Shown piece after piece: positions 56,175 through 64,000 of a DNA stretch of 64,000 nucleotides. Each line of letters opens with the position of its first letter. Position 1 is the stretch's first letter. Source of the DNA: Delftia tsuruhatensis (GTDB lineage Bacteria > Pseudomonadota > Gammaproteobacteria > Burkholderiales > Burkholderiaceae_C); the NCBI RefSeq assembly GCF_903815225.1, contig NZ_LR813084.1:5232001-5296000 (forward strand). The letters are read 5' to 3'. A model generated the notes under the pieces. The model saw only the letters and a program-made list of their open reading frames with translations, was not told the origin of the DNA and searched no databases. The position numbers and the translations under genes are program-made.

Positions 56175-57146
56175 CTAGAGATCCAGCACCAGCCTGGACG
56201 ACTTCGCGCGCGAGCAGCAGGGCAGGAACTGGTCGCAGGCGGCCTGCTCGTCCTCGGTCAGGTACATGTCGCGGTGCTCGGGCTGGCCCGAGAGCACGCG
56301 CGTCAGGCAGGTGCCGCACACGCCCTGCTCGCAGGAGGTCTGCACCTCCACGCCGATGGCGGCCAGGGCCTGGACCACGGTCTGTTCGGGCGCCACGCGC
56401 ACCACCTGGCCCGTGCTGGCGACCTCGACCTCGAAGCCCGCGTCGCCCTCGCGCACCGCGGCCTCGCCCGCGAAGAACTCGTAGTGCAGGCGCGACTCCT
56501 CCCAGCCCGATGCGCGCGCCTGGTCCAGCGCCGCGTCCATGAAGCCCCTGGGGCCGCAGACGTACAGGTGCAGATCCTGCTGCGGCCTGCCCAGCAGCGC
56601 AGCCATGTCCAGCGCGCCGTTTGCCGCTTCATCATCCAGGTGCAGATGCACCTGGCCCGCCCAGGGCATGGATTGCAGCAGGCCGGCAAAGGCCATGCGG
56701 TCGCGCGAGCGCGCGCAGTAATGCAGCTCGAAGTCCGCGCCTTCGCGCGCCAGCTGCCGCGCCATGGCGAGGATGGGTGTGATGCCGATGCCCCCGGCCA
56801 GCAGCAGGTGGCGCGCGGGTCTGCCCGCGTGCAGCGCGAACAGGTTGCGCGGCGCGCCGATGGTGATCTGCTGGCCTTCGCCGAGCTGCTCGTGCACGGC
56901 CGCCGAGCCGCCGCGCGAGGCCGCATCGCGCAGCACGCCGACCACGTAGCTTGCCGCATCGGCGGGGTCGTTGCACAGCGAGTACTGGCGCACCAGGCCG
57001 CCGGGCAGGTGCAGGTCGATGTGCGCTCCAGCCGTGAAGGCCGGCAGGCTGTGGCCGTCCAGCGGCACCAGCTCCAGGCTGCAGATGTCCTGGGCTTCGG
57101 TGTGCTTGCGGGCGATGCGTACTTGGAGAGTGGCGTTCGTTTGCAT
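56175..57146 (-). CDS. PDR/VanB-family oxidoreductase
   Basis: A 323-residue reductase for a two-component Rieske oxygenase. Order: flavin-binding barrel (RQYSLCNDP near 53-61), NAD-binding domain (HLLLAGGIGITPILAMARQL near 112-131, YVCGPRGFMDA) and a C-terminal plant-type 2Fe-2S domain (TSCEQGVCGTCLTR with a last Cys near CCSR). It lies 27 bp after the Rieske oxygenase gene and is its likely partner; it could also serve VanA, since no second reductase is present nearby. Confidence 0.92.
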   Translation of the reverse strand: MQTNATLQVRIARKHTEAQDICSLELVPLDGHSLPAFTAGAHIDLHLPGGLVRQYSLCNDPADAASYVVGVLRDAASRGGSAAVHEQLGEGQQITIGAPRNLFALHAGRPARHLLLAGGIGITPILAMARQLAREGADFELHYCARSRDRMAFAGLLQSMPWAGQVHLHLDDEAANGALDMAALLGRPQQDLHLYVCGPRGFMDAALDQARASGWEESRLHYEFFAGEAAVREGDAGFEVEVASTGQVVRVAPEQTVVQALAAIGVEVQTSCEQGVCGTCLTRVLSGQPEHRDMYLTEDEQAACDQFLPCCSRAKSSRLVLDL

Positions 57147-57173
57147 GGGAAATCGTGGATCTTCCGGGGGAAA

Positions 57174-58247
57174 TCAGGCGGTGGCCAGCGCCTGGGCACT
57201 GGCCTCGCGCAGCCGCTGAATGACGCGGCGCGCGCGGTTGGGGCCGGCATCGACGTGGATGTCGATGACCGGGCGTGCGCCGAAGCGCTGCTGGTTGCGG
57301 AACTGGGCCTCGATGACGACCTTGTCCTCCTCGAAGGTGGCCGCCGTCTGCTCGATCACCAGCTGGGTCGGGTCCTGCATCTGCGGGTGCGGGTTGGTGG
57401 CGATGGTCCAGAAGTAGTGGGCCGTGTGCTCGGTCTCGGGGGTCACGCCGTGAAACCCGCGCATGTGGAAGCCGTCGCGCAGCGGGTCGTCCAGCCTGCC
57501 GCCGCCCACGTCCATGGCGCCGGTCCAGATGCGCACGTGCGAGGGGTGGAATTCCACCTCCTGCCAGCGGTCGATGCGGCCCTTGAACGGCCAGGCGGCC
57601 GCATAGGTCGGCGGAGGATCGGAGTCGGGCATCCAGCGCACGACCCTGACCATGTCGCCTTCCTGGCTGACCTTGAGCTCGGCGTTCATGTGGATGGCTG
57701 CATTGCCGCCGATGGTCTTGAGGTGCACATAGCCCAGGTGGCTCAGGTCCAGCAGGTTGTCATGGATGAGCTGGTAGGGCGCGTCGTAGTGGTAGACACC
57801 GCCGCCGAAGCGATAGCGCGGATCGCCGTGCACGGGGTAGGCGGGCGGCTCTTCGGTGGGGACGGAGCCGGGCGTGGCGCCCATCCAGATCCACAGGATC
57901 TGGTCGCGCTCGCGCAGCTCGAACGACTTCACACAGGCCTTGGCCGGTATGCGCTGCTGGCCCGGGATCTCCAGGCACCGGCCCGCGCGGTCGAACAGCA
58001 GGCCGTGGTAGCCGCAGCGCAGGCCGCGCACCTCCACCGTACCGCAGGACAGCGGCAGCTCGCGGTGGCAGCAGCGGTCCTCCAGCGCGGCGACGCTGCC
58101 GTCGGGCGTGCGAAACAGCACGACGGGGCGGCCCAGCAGGGTACGCGCCAGCGGCGCGTCCTTCAATTCCCAGGCAAAGCCTGCGACATACCATTGGTCC
58201 AATGGAAAGGCCGGTGCGACGCAGGGGGCCATGGCGACTTCGGGCAT
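57174..58247 (-). CDS. Rieske oxygenase, vanillate-demethylase-like
   Basis: A 357-residue oxygenase with Rieske ligands Cys59-x-His61 and Cys78-x2-His81 and mononuclear iron ligands Asp167, His170, His175 (NLLDLSHLGYVH). It belongs to the single-subunit phthalate/vanillate group (oxygenase plus PDR reductase). It is distinct from the VanA protein 3 kb away. Placed between an AAHS transporter and the reductase, it probably hydroxylates or demethylates an aromatic acid imported by that transporter. Confidence 0.9.
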   Translation of the reverse strand: MPEVAMAPCVAPAFPLDQWYVAGFAWELKDAPLARTLLGRPVVLFRTPDGSVAALEDRCCHRELPLSCGTVEVRGLRCGYHGLLFDRAGRCLEIPGQQRIPAKACVKSFELRERDQILWIWMGATPGSVPTEEPPAYPVHGDPRYRFGGGVYHYDAPYQLIHDNLLDLSHLGYVHLKTIGGNAAIHMNAELKVSQEGDMVRVVRWMPDSDPPPTYAAAWPFKGRIDRWQEVEFHPSHVRIWTGAMDVGGGRLDDPLRDGFHMRGFHGVTPETEHTAHYFWTIATNPHPQMQDPTQLVIEQTAATFEEDKVVIEAQFRNQQRFGARPVIDIHVDAGPNRARRVIQRLREASAQALATA

Positions 58248-58268
58248 GGGGAGTCTCCTTTGCTTCGT

Positions 58269-59618
58269 TCAATGCGCGGACAGCGCCTGGCGCCCCGCTG
58301 CGGGCGTGTCGGCGCCGGGGCCCTTCAGGCGGTGCAGGGACACGATGACGGCGGCGAGCACGAAGGTCGCGCCATAGCCCACATACAGCTGGCTGGCGGA
58401 CCACGAGGCATCGAGCAGCGTGCCTGCGACCATGGGCGAGACGATGGCGCCCATGCGGCCCACACCGATGCCCCAGCCCACGCCCGTGGCACGCACCTCG
58501 CTGCCATAGACCATGGGGGCGATGGCGTAGAGCCCGGCCACGCAGCCGTTGACGAAGACGCCGATCAGAAAGGCCAGCGCATACGACAGCGCCAGCGAAC
58601 CCGGGTTGCTGACGATGAAGCACAGCAGCACGGCCGTGGCCAGCATGAAGCCGGCCAGCGCGCGGTGCACGGGGTAGCGCGCGGCCAACAGGCCCAGCAA
58701 GGTGGCGCCCAGGATGCCCCCCAGGCTCAGCAGCACGCCGCCGGTCACGCCCTGCTCGGGCGTCAGGCCCGAGGCGGCCAGCAGCTTGGGGGTCCAGCTC
58801 ATGACGAAGTAAAAGCCGAACATCACCGCGAAGAACGACAGCCAGACCAGCAGCGTGGGCCGGCGCAGGCCCGGCGCGAGCAGTTGCAGCGGTCCGCGCG
58901 CCCGCTGCACCGATGCGGGCGCTGCCGGCGGCAGGACGTCCAGCAAAGGCAGACCCAGCCGGCGCACCAGGGCGTTGAGCCGGGACAGGGCACGCTCGGG
59001 CCGGCGCGCCAGCAGGAAGTCCATGGATTCGGGCAGGCGCCACCAGGCCAGCAGCAGCACGGCCAGCGTGACGCCACCGCCGAACAGGAAGACCGCGCGC
59101 CAGTCATAGTGGCCCAGCAGCCATACCGCGATGGAGCCGCCGATGCTGGCGCCCAGCGCATAGCCGGTGGACTGCAGCGTCACCGCCAGGCTGCGCCAGC
59201 GCTGCGAGGCGTATTCGCTGGCGATCACGTTGCTGCACGCCAGGATGCCGCCCACGCCCAGGCCGGTGAGCACGCGCAGCGCGGCGAGCTGGGTGGCGCT
59301 CTGGCTCCAGGCCGAGCCCAGCATGCCCACGCCGGAGACGGCCAGGCAGGCCAGGATCAGCGGCCTGCGACCCAGCCGGTCGGCCCAGGGCGCGATCAGC
59401 AGCGAGCCGGCGGCCATGCCGAACAGGCCGGCACTGAGCAGAAAGCCGAGCTGGGCGCCGCTCAACTGCCAGTGCGCGGACACGGCCGAGGCCGTGAAGG
59501 CCATGACCAGCACGTCGAAGCCGTCGATCATGTTGAGCACCATGCACAGCGCGATCACCGACCACTGAAAGCCGGTCATGGGCCGCTGGTCGACGCTGGA
59601 GCGCAGATCGGCGCTCAT
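58269..59618 (-). CDS. MFS transporter, aromatic acid:H+ symporter (AAHS) family
   Basis: A 449-residue inner-membrane carrier with about 12 hydrophobic segments. AAHS-type motifs are visible: NMIDGFDVLVMAF in the first helix, the loop LIAPWADRLGRRPLIL between helices 2 and 3, and YGSEVRATGVGWGIGVGRMGAI near the end. AAHS members import protocatechuate, 4-hydroxybenzoate, vanillate and similar acids. The MSADLRSS start has AGGAG upstream. First gene of the operon behind two perfect operator dyads. Confidence 0.9.
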   Translation of the reverse strand: MSADLRSSVDQRPMTGFQWSVIALCMVLNMIDGFDVLVMAFTASAVSAHWQLSGAQLGFLLSAGLFGMAAGSLLIAPWADRLGRRPLILACLAVSGVGMLGSAWSQSATQLAALRVLTGLGVGGILACSNVIASEYASQRWRSLAVTLQSTGYALGASIGGSIAVWLLGHYDWRAVFLFGGGVTLAVLLLAWWRLPESMDFLLARRPERALSRLNALVRRLGLPLLDVLPPAAPASVQRARGPLQLLAPGLRRPTLLVWLSFFAVMFGFYFVMSWTPKLLAASGLTPEQGVTGGVLLSLGGILGATLLGLLAARYPVHRALAGFMLATAVLLCFIVSNPGSLALSYALAFLIGVFVNGCVAGLYAIAPMVYGSEVRATGVGWGIGVGRMGAIVSPMVAGTLLDASWSASQLYVGYGATFVLAAVIVSLHRLKGPGADTPAAGRQALSAH

Positions 59619-59742
59619 GGCCGCCGCTCCTGTGCCCGCCTGGGGCAAACGACAAGGGATGGCGCGGCGCGCAGCCGCCATGGCAAGGGATGGGTCATCG
59701 TGGTCTCCTGGGTGAAGCCTTTTGCCAGGCTTTCTGGATTTG

Positions 59743-59777
59743 ATTCAGCATACTGAATGTGATTCAGTTTACTGAAT
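59743..59777. promoter_or_regulatory. Two perfect operator dyads ATTCAG-N4-CTGAAT
   Basis: ATTCAG CATA CTGAAT (59743-59758) and ATTCAG TTTA CTGAAT (59762-59777) are both perfect 6-4-6 palindromes, centre-to-centre 19 bp. They lie 125-160 bp upstream of the transporter start and after the MarR stop. They are very probably the binding sites of that MarR protein. Confidence 0.75.
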
Positions 59778-59851
59778 CATGATGGGCATCAAGCCCGGGG
59801 ATTTCCCGCAGCGGCGCGGTTCAGGCCCTGTTCACGGCGGGGGCGCGGCCC

Positions 59852-60334
59852 TCAGTCGGAAGACGGCGTATCGCCGGCATCGCGCCCGTCCTGCCCGTCG
59901 TGCAGTTGCACGAACTTGCGCAGCAGGCGCTTGAACTCCGCCTGCTCGGCAGGCTCCAGCGCGGCCAGCATGCGCTCGTGCAGCTCGTGGACATTGGGGA
60001 CGAAGCCGCGCAGCATGGCCTCTCCCTCGGCCGTGAGCGTGAGGCTGCGCTGGCGCCGGGGCAGGATCTCGCGGCGCACCCAGCCCTTGGCTTCCAGCCG
60101 CGCCGCGATGTCGGCCGTGGTGGAGTTGTCCAGCGCCACCAGGCGTGCCAGCGTGACCTGGTCGATGCCCGGCTTTTCCTGGAGCATGCGCAGGATGGCG
60201 TACTGCACGGGCGTCACCTCGGGCCCCAGCACATCGCGGAACAGTTGCGCCGCGATCTGCTGCGCGCGCCGGATCAGGTGGCCCGGCTGGTCGTAGAGGT
60301 CGAGCGAAAGCGGATCGGAGGCGGAATGGTCCAT
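59852..60334 (-). CDS. MarR-family transcriptional regulator
   Basis: A 160-residue MarR protein with the winged HTH near 55-115 (VTLARLVALDNSTTADIAARLEAKGWVRREILPRRQRS). It is encoded upstream of the transporter-Rieske-reductase operon on the same strand, and two perfect dyads lie between them. Its N-terminal core is similar to the PicR-type protein in this window (LIRRAQQI, VTPVQYAIL), so the two regulators are related. Confidence 0.92.
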   Translation of the reverse strand: MDHSASDPLSLDLYDQPGHLIRRAQQIAAQLFRDVLGPEVTPVQYAILRMLQEKPGIDQVTLARLVALDNSTTADIAARLEAKGWVRREILPRRQRSLTLTAEGEAMLRGFVPNVHELHERMLAALEPAEQAEFKRLLRKFVQLHDGQDGRDAGDTPSSD

Positions 60335-60420
60335 CGGGGGCGGCAGGCCTTGCGGCCACGGGGTTGAAGCCCGCCGAGGTTACTCCATGCGCAGCGCCTC
60401 TCATGCCGGTCCCCGTGCCT

Positions 60421-61500
60421 TCAGGCCGCCGCAGTTGCCAGCTCGGCCACGGCCGCCGCCTGCTGCTCCTGCGCGATCAGCTTGTCGATGACGCGCCGCG
60501 ACTGCACGCCGCCCGCGTCGATGTTGAGCTTGAGCAGCTTGCGATCGGGGTGGGCGCCGAGGTTGCGCTGCTGCAGCTCCAGCATCTCCAGGTCCTCGCT
60601 GAAGATCTTGTGCTGGCCTTCGCGGATGCGGGCCGTGACCTCGGCGTCGCCCGGATTGAAGCGGCGCGCCATGCCCCAGAAGTACCACATGGACTCCTCG
60701 GTCTCGGGCGTGATGAAGTCCACCACCATGCTGTAGACCTTGTGCTCGTCCGGCGCGTCGTACCCGCCATGGCCCGCGTGGGCCACGCCGACCTCGATCA
60801 GCACATGGCTGGGCGGCGTGAAGCGGCACACCTGCCAGCGGTCCACGGGCACGTCGTCGGCCAGGCCGTTGCTGCGCAGCGCCATCTTCCAGAACGGCGG
60901 CGCGGGGATGTCGTGCATGAAGCGGCTGGTGACCACCTCGACATCGGCGCCCTCGCCGCGCGTCTCGGTCTTGCAGGGCGTCTCGTCGATCTCGGCCTGG
61001 CCGATGGAGCTGGCGTGCACATAGGTCTCGTGCGTCAGGTCCATGAGGTTGTCGATCATCAGCCGGTAGTCGGCCTGGATGTGGAACATGCCGCCGCCGT
61101 AGGCCCATTCGGGGTTGTCGTGCCAGGGCAGCTCGGGAATCAGCGCGGTGTCGGCCAGGGCCTTGTCGCCGGGCCAGACCCAGATGAAGCCATGGCGCTC
61201 GGCCACGGGGTAGCTGCGGATCTCGGGAAAGCCGCGCACGCGCTGGCCCGGCATGGCGATGGTCTTGCCGTCGCAGCCCATCTCCAGCCCGTGGTAGCCG
61301 CAGACCAGCTTGCCTTCGCAGACAAAGCCCAGCGACAGCGGGGCACCCCGGTGCGGGCAGAAGTCCTCGACCGCGGCGATGCCTTCCAGCGAGCGGTAGA
61401 AGACGATGCGCTCGCCGCAGATGCGCCGGCCCAGCGGCTTGTCCTGGATCTCTTCGGACGTGGCCGCCACGTACCAGGTGTTCTTGGGGAATGTGCTCAT
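60421..61500 (-). CDS. vanA: Vanillate O-demethylase oxygenase subunit
   Basis: A 359-residue Rieske oxygenase that demethylates vanillate to protocatechuate with release of formaldehyde. Rieske ligands: Cys48, His50, Cys67, His70; iron ligands Asp154, His157, His162 (NLMDLTHETYVH). The blocks FPKNTWYVA, CPHRGAPLSLGFV, GQRVRGFPEI, HASSIGQAEIDE and LLKLNIDAGGVQSRRVID match known VanA proteins along their whole length. No vanB is adjacent; the nearest reductase is 3.3 kb downstream. Confidence 0.94.
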   Translation of the reverse strand: MSTFPKNTWYVAATSEEIQDKPLGRRICGERIVFYRSLEGIAAVEDFCPHRGAPLSLGFVCEGKLVCGYHGLEMGCDGKTIAMPGQRVRGFPEIRSYPVAERHGFIWVWPGDKALADTALIPELPWHDNPEWAYGGGMFHIQADYRLMIDNLMDLTHETYVHASSIGQAEIDETPCKTETRGEGADVEVVTSRFMHDIPAPPFWKMALRSNGLADDVPVDRWQVCRFTPPSHVLIEVGVAHAGHGGYDAPDEHKVYSMVVDFITPETEESMWYFWGMARRFNPGDAEVTARIREGQHKIFSEDLEMLELQQRNLGAHPDRKLLKLNIDAGGVQSRRVIDKLIAQEQQAAAVAELATAAA

Positions 61501-61562
61501 GGGGGTCTCCTTTTTTTGGGTATCTGCGGCCTGCTCGGCCGCCAGGGGAAAGCTGCGCCGCG

Positions 61563-62327
61563 TCAGGCCTGGGCGCGTATCAGCTGCACGCCGGGCACGG
61601 CATGGCTGCCGGGCTCGCTGACGGCCTCGCGCAGGTTGCGGCGCGCGATGCGCGAGTGCTCCTTCATCAGCGCCTCGGCCCGCGCGCCTTCGCGCGCGGC
61701 GATGGCGTCCAGCACCTGGCGGTGCTGGTCCTGGGCGATCAGCAGGCTGTGGCGCGCGCGCGGCGAGCCGGCGCGCGCCAGCACGAAGCCCGAGGGAGAG
61801 GCAAAGGGCATGCGCACCACGCGCTCCAGCTCGCGCTGCATGACGCTGCTGTCGGCCATGGCGTGCAGCAGGTCGTGGAATTCGGAGTTCAGCGCCACAT
61901 AGCGCGAGAAGGCTTCATCGCCCCAGTCGGGCGATTCCAGCACGCGGTCGATGGCGTCCAGGCAGCGCCCGGCGCGCGCCAGCAGCGGCTCGGCCACGCC
62001 GCGCTCCGCCGCCCAGCGCGCGGCCAGGCCCTCGAGCGTGCCGCGCAGCTCGATGGCGTCGGCCACATCGGCTTCGGAGAACAGGCGCACGCGGTAGCCG
62101 CGCCCGCCCGCCATGGCTTCGAGCAGGCCTTCCTGCTCCAGCCGCATCAGCGCGGCGCGCACCGGCGTGCGGGAGATGCCCAGGCGCTGCACCACGGTGA
62201 GCTCGGCAATGCGCTCGCCCGCGGGCAACTCGCCCGCGAGGATCATCTCGCGCAGTTGCAGCTGGGCCTTGATGACCTGGGAATGGCTTTCCTGTTCGGC
62301 GCTGGCGGGGACCAGAGGTGGGCTCAT
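61563..62327 (-). CDS. vanR: GntR-family (FCD) regulator, probable VanR
   Basis: A 254-residue regulator with an N-terminal GntR winged HTH (about 20-85: LREMILAGELPAGERIAELTVVQRLGISRTPVRAALMRLEQEGLL) and a helical FCD effector domain. It sits 62 bp upstream of vanA on the same strand; VanR proteins of other proteobacteria are of this type and repress van genes until vanillate binds. Palindromes containing TGTATACA lie upstream of its start. Confidence 0.8.
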   Translation of the reverse strand: MSPPLVPASAEQESHSQVIKAQLQLREMILAGELPAGERIAELTVVQRLGISRTPVRAALMRLEQEGLLEAMAGGRGYRVRLFSEADVADAIELRGTLEGLAARWAAERGVAEPLLARAGRCLDAIDRVLESPDWGDEAFSRYVALNSEFHDLLHAMADSSVMQRELERVVRMPFASPSGFVLARAGSPRARHSLLIAQDQHRQVLDAIAAREGARAEALMKEHSRIARRNLREAVSEPGSHAVPGVQLIRAQA

Positions 62328-62360
62328 GTTCTTCGTGGGTTTTGATGCGAGACCGGGTCA

Positions 62361-62437
62361 AATGTATACAAACAAGGCCATTTATGGCCAGTAATTTGCC
62401 TGAACCAAGGGTAAAACCTATATAGATGTATACATTC
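62361..62437. promoter_or_regulatory. Pair of TGTATACA operators for the GntR regulator
   Basis: AATGTATACAAAC begins at 62361 and GATGTATACATTC at 62425, the latter holding the perfect palindrome ATGTATACAT (62426-62435). The GT-AT-AC core fits sites of the FadR-like GntR subfamily. Centre spacing is about 64 bp (six turns). The sites lie 34 and 98 bp upstream of the regulator start, and about 100-170 bp upstream of the divergent peptidase. Confidence 0.6.
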
Positions 62438-62534
62438 GCAAGCCAGAAGGCTTGCGATCTGCCGGCTTGAATACAGTGCCATGGCATCATGGGTGCGTCC
62501 GTTTTCCCTGCCACAGCCACCCCGGAGGTCTCTT

Positions 62535-64000
62535 TTGCCGACGTCTTCTTCCCCATCCGCACAGGCCGCCCGCTCCCTCGTCCCGCCACCCGCCTACCCG
62601 CTCAAGGACTTCTTCCGCAACCCCGAGCGCGGCTTCTTTCGCCTGTCCGATGACGGCGCGATGCTGGGCTTCATGCAACCCGTCAGCGTGAACGGCCAGC
62701 CTGCGCGCATGAACATCCATGTCCAGCCCCTGGACGGCAGCCAGCCCGTCGGCGAACCCCGCCGGCTCACGGCGGAGACCGAGCGCGACATCAGCAACTT
62801 CTTCTGGAAGGGCTCGGACGTGGTGCTCTACCAGAAGGATTTCGGCGGCGACGAGAACTTCCACGTGCTGGCCGTCAACGCCGCCACCGGCGAGGCCAGC
62901 GACCTGACGCCATGGGACGGCGTGCGCGCCGGCATCGAGGATGACCTGGAGGACGATCCCGACCATGTGCTGATCAGCCACAACCGGCGCGACCCCGAGG
63001 TCTTCGATGTCTACCGCGTCAACGTGCGCACGGGCGCCGCCGCCCTGGTGGCACAGAACCCCGGCAACATCGTCGGCTGGCGCACGGACCACGCGGGCCG
63101 GGTGCGCGCGGCCGTGGCCAGCGACGGCCTGAACACGGCCCTGCTCTACCGCGACGACGAGTCCGCCGAGTTCCGCACCCTGGTGGCCACCGACTACCGC
63201 ACCAACGTCAGCCCGGCCTTCTTTACCTTCGACGACCGCAAGCTGTACGCGCTGTCCAACCGGGGCCGGGACAAGCTGGCCCTGGTGGTGATCGACCCGG
63301 CCACGCCCGAGGCGGAAGAGGAGATCTTCGTGCCCGGCGAGGTGGACCTCGACGCAGCCGCCTATTCACGCAAGCGCCGCGTGCTGACCCTGGCCGCCTA
63401 CCAGACCGACAAGCCCCAGTACCACTTCTTCGATGCCGAGACCCGGGCCCTGTACGGCCGGCTGGCGGCGCAGTTGCCCGGCTACGACTTCGCCATCCAG
63501 GGCGGCAACCGCGCCGAGGACAAGTTCATCGTCGCCGCCTACAACGACCGCACGCCGGGCGCGCGCTACCTCTACGACGCGACCGCCGACACGCTGGCCA
63601 GGCTGGCCGACATCAACCCCGCCATCCCCGAGGCGGACATGTCGCACGTGCAGCCCATCCGCTACACCAGCCGGGACGGCCTGACCATCCACGGCTACCT
63701 GACGCTGCCGGCCGGCCGCGCGGCGAAGAACCTGCCCTGCATCATCCACCCCCACGGCGGCCCCTGGGCCCGCGACGGCTGGGGCTACAACGCCGAGGTG
63801 CAGTTCCTGGCCAACCGGGGCTATGCCGTGCTCCAGATGAACTTCCGGGGATCGACGGGCTATGGCCGCGCCTTCTGGGAAGCCGGCTTCGGCCAGTGGG
63901 GCCTGAAGATGCAGGACGACATCACGGACGGCGTGCAGTGGCTCATCGCCCAGGGCATTGCCGACCCCGCGCGCATCGCCATCTACGGCGGCAGCTACGG
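62535..64000 (+). CDS. S9-family peptidase (prolyl-oligopeptidase type), 3' end outside window
   Basis: The first 488 residues are visible. The N-terminal part is a beta-propeller-like domain (YPLKDFFRNPERGFFRLSDDGAMLGFM onward, about 20-360); the catalytic alpha/beta-hydrolase domain starts near 375 (TIHGYLTLPAGR, CIIHPHGGPWARDGWGYN, NFRGSTGYGRAFWEAG) and the window ends inside the nucleophile elbow GGSYG. The start is a TTG (MPTSSSPSAQAAR) with GGAGG 7 nt upstream; no in-frame ATG occurs until residue 46, inside the conserved domain. Confidence 0.88.
   Translation, partial: MPTSSSPSAQAARSLVPPPAYPLKDFFRNPERGFFRLSDDGAMLGFMQPVSVNGQPARMNIHVQPLDGSQPVGEPRRLTAETERDISNFFWKGSDVVLYQKDFGGDENFHVLAVNAATGEASDLTPWDGVRAGIEDDLEDDPDHVLISHNRRDPEVFDVYRVNVRTGAAALVAQNPGNIVGWRTDHAGRVRAAVASDGLNTALLYRDDESAEFRTLVATDYRTNVSPAFFTFDDRKLYALSNRGRDKLALVVIDPATPEAEEEIFVPGEVDLDAAAYSRKRRVLTLAAYQTDKPQYHFFDAETRALYGRLAAQLPGYDFAIQGGNRAEDKFIVAAYNDRTPGARYLYDATADTLARLADINPAIPEADMSHVQPIRYTSRDGLTIHGYLTLPAGRAAKNLPCIIHPHGGPWARDGWGYNAEVQFLANRGYAVLQMNFRGSTGYGRAFWEAGFGQWGLKMQDDITDGVQWLIAQGIADPARIAIYGGSY

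Noticed and set aside
56142..59756. A very long open frame (about 1200 codons) on the plus strand opposite the reductase, Rieske and transporter genes
   Set aside because: It is His/Gln/Gly/Arg-rich with no family signature and lies exactly antisense to well-supported genes; long antisense frames are expected from the codon bias of GC-rich DNA.

Overview
The window is high-GC DNA with the gene content of a Gram-negative betaproteobacterium: many tripartite-tricarboxylate (Bug-type) binding proteins, a classical trimeric porin, TRAP transporters, Rieske oxygenases and a CCCCCTGAG-type intergenic repeat of a kind common in Comamonadaceae. My best inference is Delftia or a close relative; no rRNA or tRNA gene is present to confirm it.

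Layout. 0-4 kb: a beta-oxidation operon (acyl-CoA dehydrogenase, thiolase, FadB-like enzyme) on the minus strand with a LysR gene beside it. 5-10 kb: housekeeping genes (lipoprotein, htpX, DUF3025, NYN/LOTUS protein, pyrC, Crp/Fnr regulator). 10.3-19.6 kb: a plus-strand operon of unknown purpose (porin, ADP-forming acyl-CoA ligase, Bug protein, two DUF1254/DUF1214 paralogues, an MBL-fold protein, second Bug protein), then a third Bug gene and an M20 carboxypeptidase divergent from an RpiR regulator.

22.8-41.2 kb: what I read as a near-complete picolinic acid (pyridine-2-carboxylate) catabolic locus: picF-D-E-C on the minus strand, divergent picR (MarR), a four-component Rieske monooxygenase (PicB type), a TRAP transporter, a three-domain molybdenum hydroxylase (PicA type) and an NMT1-type ABC transporter. 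Proposed flow: picolinate is hydroxylated to 6-hydroxypicolinate (PicA), then to 3,6-dihydroxypicolinate (PicB), decarboxylated to 2,5-dihydroxypyridine (PicC), ring-opened (PicD), deformylated (PicE) and deamidated to maleate (PicF). Maleate isomerase is not in the window. A TCAG-N4-CTGA dyad sits at the three pic promoters and also, twice, in front of the second MarR-linked Rieske operon at 59.7 kb.

41.3-49 kb: a gltIJKL amino-acid ABC transporter, a LysR gene and a second TRAP transporter. 49-52 kb: two TetR genes, small membrane proteins and an exported protein with paired operators. 52.1-55.2 kb: a decayed accessory island (IS110 and IS5 remnants, a low-GC orphan secreted protein, a LysR pseudogene) bounded by a perfect 350-bp direct repeat of the 3' part of a D-2-hydroxyacid dehydrogenase gene. 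55-64 kb: aromatic O-demethylation/hydroxylation genes (2-hydroxyacid dehydrogenase, PDR reductase, Rieske oxygenase, AAHS transporter, MarR, vanA, GntR/VanR-like) and the start of an S9 peptidase cut by the window edge.
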